Source: CAYMYN01 sp964394665 (GTDB lineage: Bacteria > Planctomycetota > UBA1135 > GCA-002686595). From it: DNA of 16,358 bases. A model generated the notes under the pieces. The model saw only the letters and a program-made list of their open reading frames with translations, was not told the origin of the DNA and did not search any database. The position numbers and the translations under genes were made by a program. Below are positions 16,201-16,358 of the stretch, piece after piece; the first letter of the stretch is position 1, and the number at the start of each line of letters is the position of its first letter. The stretch spans positions 1-16,358 of the forward strand of contig CAYMYN010000057.1 in NCBI GenBank assembly GCA_964394665.1, read 5' to 3'.

Positions 16201-16358
16201 TTCCTCGGCCGCGTGCCGGGTCTCTTGACGGCGGAGGAACTCTCGGGCCTCGACCTTGCGAACTGCGAGCTCGCGGTTCTCTCCGCCTGCGACACGAACG
16301 TCGGCCGCCTCGCCCGCGCTGGCCAAGGCGTCGCGAGCTTGCAGAAGGCCCTGCACAT
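13273..16358 (+). CDS. Secreted TPR-CHAT (caspase-like) protein, copy 2, truncated by the window end
   Basis: The frame is open from 13273 to the last base, with an incomplete final codon. By alignment with copy 1 about 68 residues are missing, starting at the Met cut by the window edge. It has the same architecture: signal peptide (MKPRCSILWVSAYLLAAAARVFA), an extra Pro/Gly/Ser-rich stretch (28-55), conserved EPEHLCLCAVGHFA (102-115), seven full 42-residue TPR units from residue 139 and a partial eighth, a pre-CHAT region (about 468-740), and a CHAT domain from about 744 with His920 in LHLATHGWF and Cys1006 in LSACDTNVG. The dyad is intact; Gly after DT in copy 1 is Asn here. ATG at 13273 is preferred because MK aligns with copy 1 and AGGA (13261-13264) lies 8 bases upstream; ATG at 13264 would add three residues. 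With 43 bases between the genes, one transcript is expected. The protein pair arose by tandem duplication and has diverged substantially. Confidence 0.92.
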   Translation, partial: MKPRCSILWVSAYLLAAAARVFAVAPPAISAPRLPMLQEPGPSESPGGAGSPQASREDAVAAVLSQLSEARAARAAGNHDLARERILAAIELALPVLEQHAEPEHLCLCAVGHFADGIGEFAGARRFREAVVEMSERTLPDDHPELLAGRQNLAGTMYSLGDLQGARALLETVLLSLERTLPEEHPEVLGARGNLAVTLGGLGDLQGARALSEEVLEVYGRTLPEDHPDLQRARLSLAGTIRQLGELQGARALEEAVLAARERTLPEDHPSLLAARLNLASTLALLGDRQGARVLQEAVLIGFERTLPEDHPNLLKAQMNLALTIKALGNLDDARVLEEAVLAGFGRTLPANAPDLLGVQGNLASTIEALGDLQGARALREAVLSGLERTLPEGHPDVLTARQNLALTFKALDDLHGARVLEEAVLAARERTLPEDHHDLLAARGNLAITCARLASAARGGNAQADGGGWPRALSLAAETARGAERGVRAALLGSSSREAEERVARVTSWPLDQALSFALGYGQFEPVENLSAEALRLSESGRGAGLAAARLARIARGSVEYGALWDEARAASAKLAVLAQAGAGADEFHAARSRREAAERRLMRLAEERLGRGFAGLEVDLPLLATRLGEGEGLVAFRRYTRWWLEEVGRGAEAGEPGVKSRSLESLGAFVLARKDDEAEPQLAFVDLGAIDAIDGAVREWRAVIGVGTAGHVRSGAQQPSGPRGIGLDEVSTSSGAAEARALRRLVWDPLVPALGTAERVIVALDDVLHLVPLEALQVEEEERLLGERWRIETRTSFWELLAEDPPVDPSGALLALGDVAYDAEPVAWTEDEGEQQFESETPLLAQAGGYGGVLRGSPSEGGFTSLAHTGPEVRTIAALLRESAGSDARALVLEGPHASLASLGILGPKTRWLHLATHGWFAPDRIRSFADRDEGADSSLGALGLRTDAEETVGGMSPLLLCGLALAGSNLAHDFLGRVPGLLTAEELSGLDLANCELAVLSACDTNVGRLARAGQGVASLQKALH
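13687..14568 (+). repeat. Seven 126-bp TPR-coding tandem units in copy 2
   Basis: Units begin at 13687, 13813, 13939, 14065, 14191, 14317 and 14443, each exactly 126 bases; a partial eighth starts at 14569. Most units open with LPEDHP or LPEGHP. The end of unit 3 plus start of unit 4 and the end of unit 7 plus start of the partial unit 8 share the run VLAARERTLPEDH with closely similar DNA, which suggests copying of units inside the array. Confidence 0.85.
16327..16358 (+). repeat. 32-base stretch identical to copy 1 at the window end
   Basis: The last 32 bases are identical to 12993-13024 in the first TPR-CHAT gene, coding GVASLQKALHM just after the catalytic Cys. It is the longest exact match between the two genes that I noticed, and the window stops at its end. 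This may be coincidence or a contig edge caused by the repeat. Confidence 0.7.

Overview
The window is very GC-rich DNA with strongly GC-biased third codon positions and few recognisable Shine-Dalgarno sites. It carries eight complete protein genes plus one gene cut at each edge. The content is a Tat-exported Gfo/Idh/MocA oxidoreductase with an SRRDFL signal, a membrane-anchored Ser/Thr kinase with a sulfatase-modifying-factor-like C-terminus, and giant secreted TPR-CHAT proteins. This fits a high-GC member of the Planctomycetota best. A myxobacterium or another large-genome soil or marine bacterium cannot be excluded from the sequence alone. No rRNA, tRNA, CRISPR array, transposase or phage gene was seen.

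Left part (1-6723). A 5'-truncated gene of unknown function (plus strand) runs convergently towards a minus-strand block. Read in the direction of transcription, that block is: a small membrane-anchored Spy/LTXXQ-like protein (6723-6040), a Ser/Thr protein kinase with one membrane span and a degenerate FGE-like domain (5908-3359), a structured gap with five consecutive perfect hairpins (about 3216-3360), phosphatidylserine decarboxylase (3141-2326) and a carboxymuconolactone-decarboxylase-family protein (2293-1691). The kinase and its upstream neighbour look like an envelope signalling pair. Psd makes phosphatidylethanolamine, and the 32-base gap to the next gene suggests the two share a transcript.

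Middle part (6829-9660). Divergent from that block, the plus strand carries an ACT-domain protein, the Tat-exported Gfo/Idh/MocA oxidoreductase and an ApbE-type FAD:protein FMN transferase. They are closely spaced (73 and 17 bases). A strong 9-bp hairpin lies just upstream of the ACT gene.

Right part (9804-16358). Two tandem paralogues encode secreted TPR-CHAT proteins, only 43 bases apart. Each has a signal peptide, a conserved Cys-containing N-terminal segment, an array of exact 42-residue (126-bp) TPR units, a conserved pre-CHAT region and a caspase-like CHAT domain with visible His and Cys. Copy 1 has eight full TPR units and copy 2 has seven. Copy 2 is cut by the window end, inside a 32-base stretch identical to copy 1. 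This pair is the most unusual part of the window: a possible two-component exported protease system with no obvious substrate gene in view.
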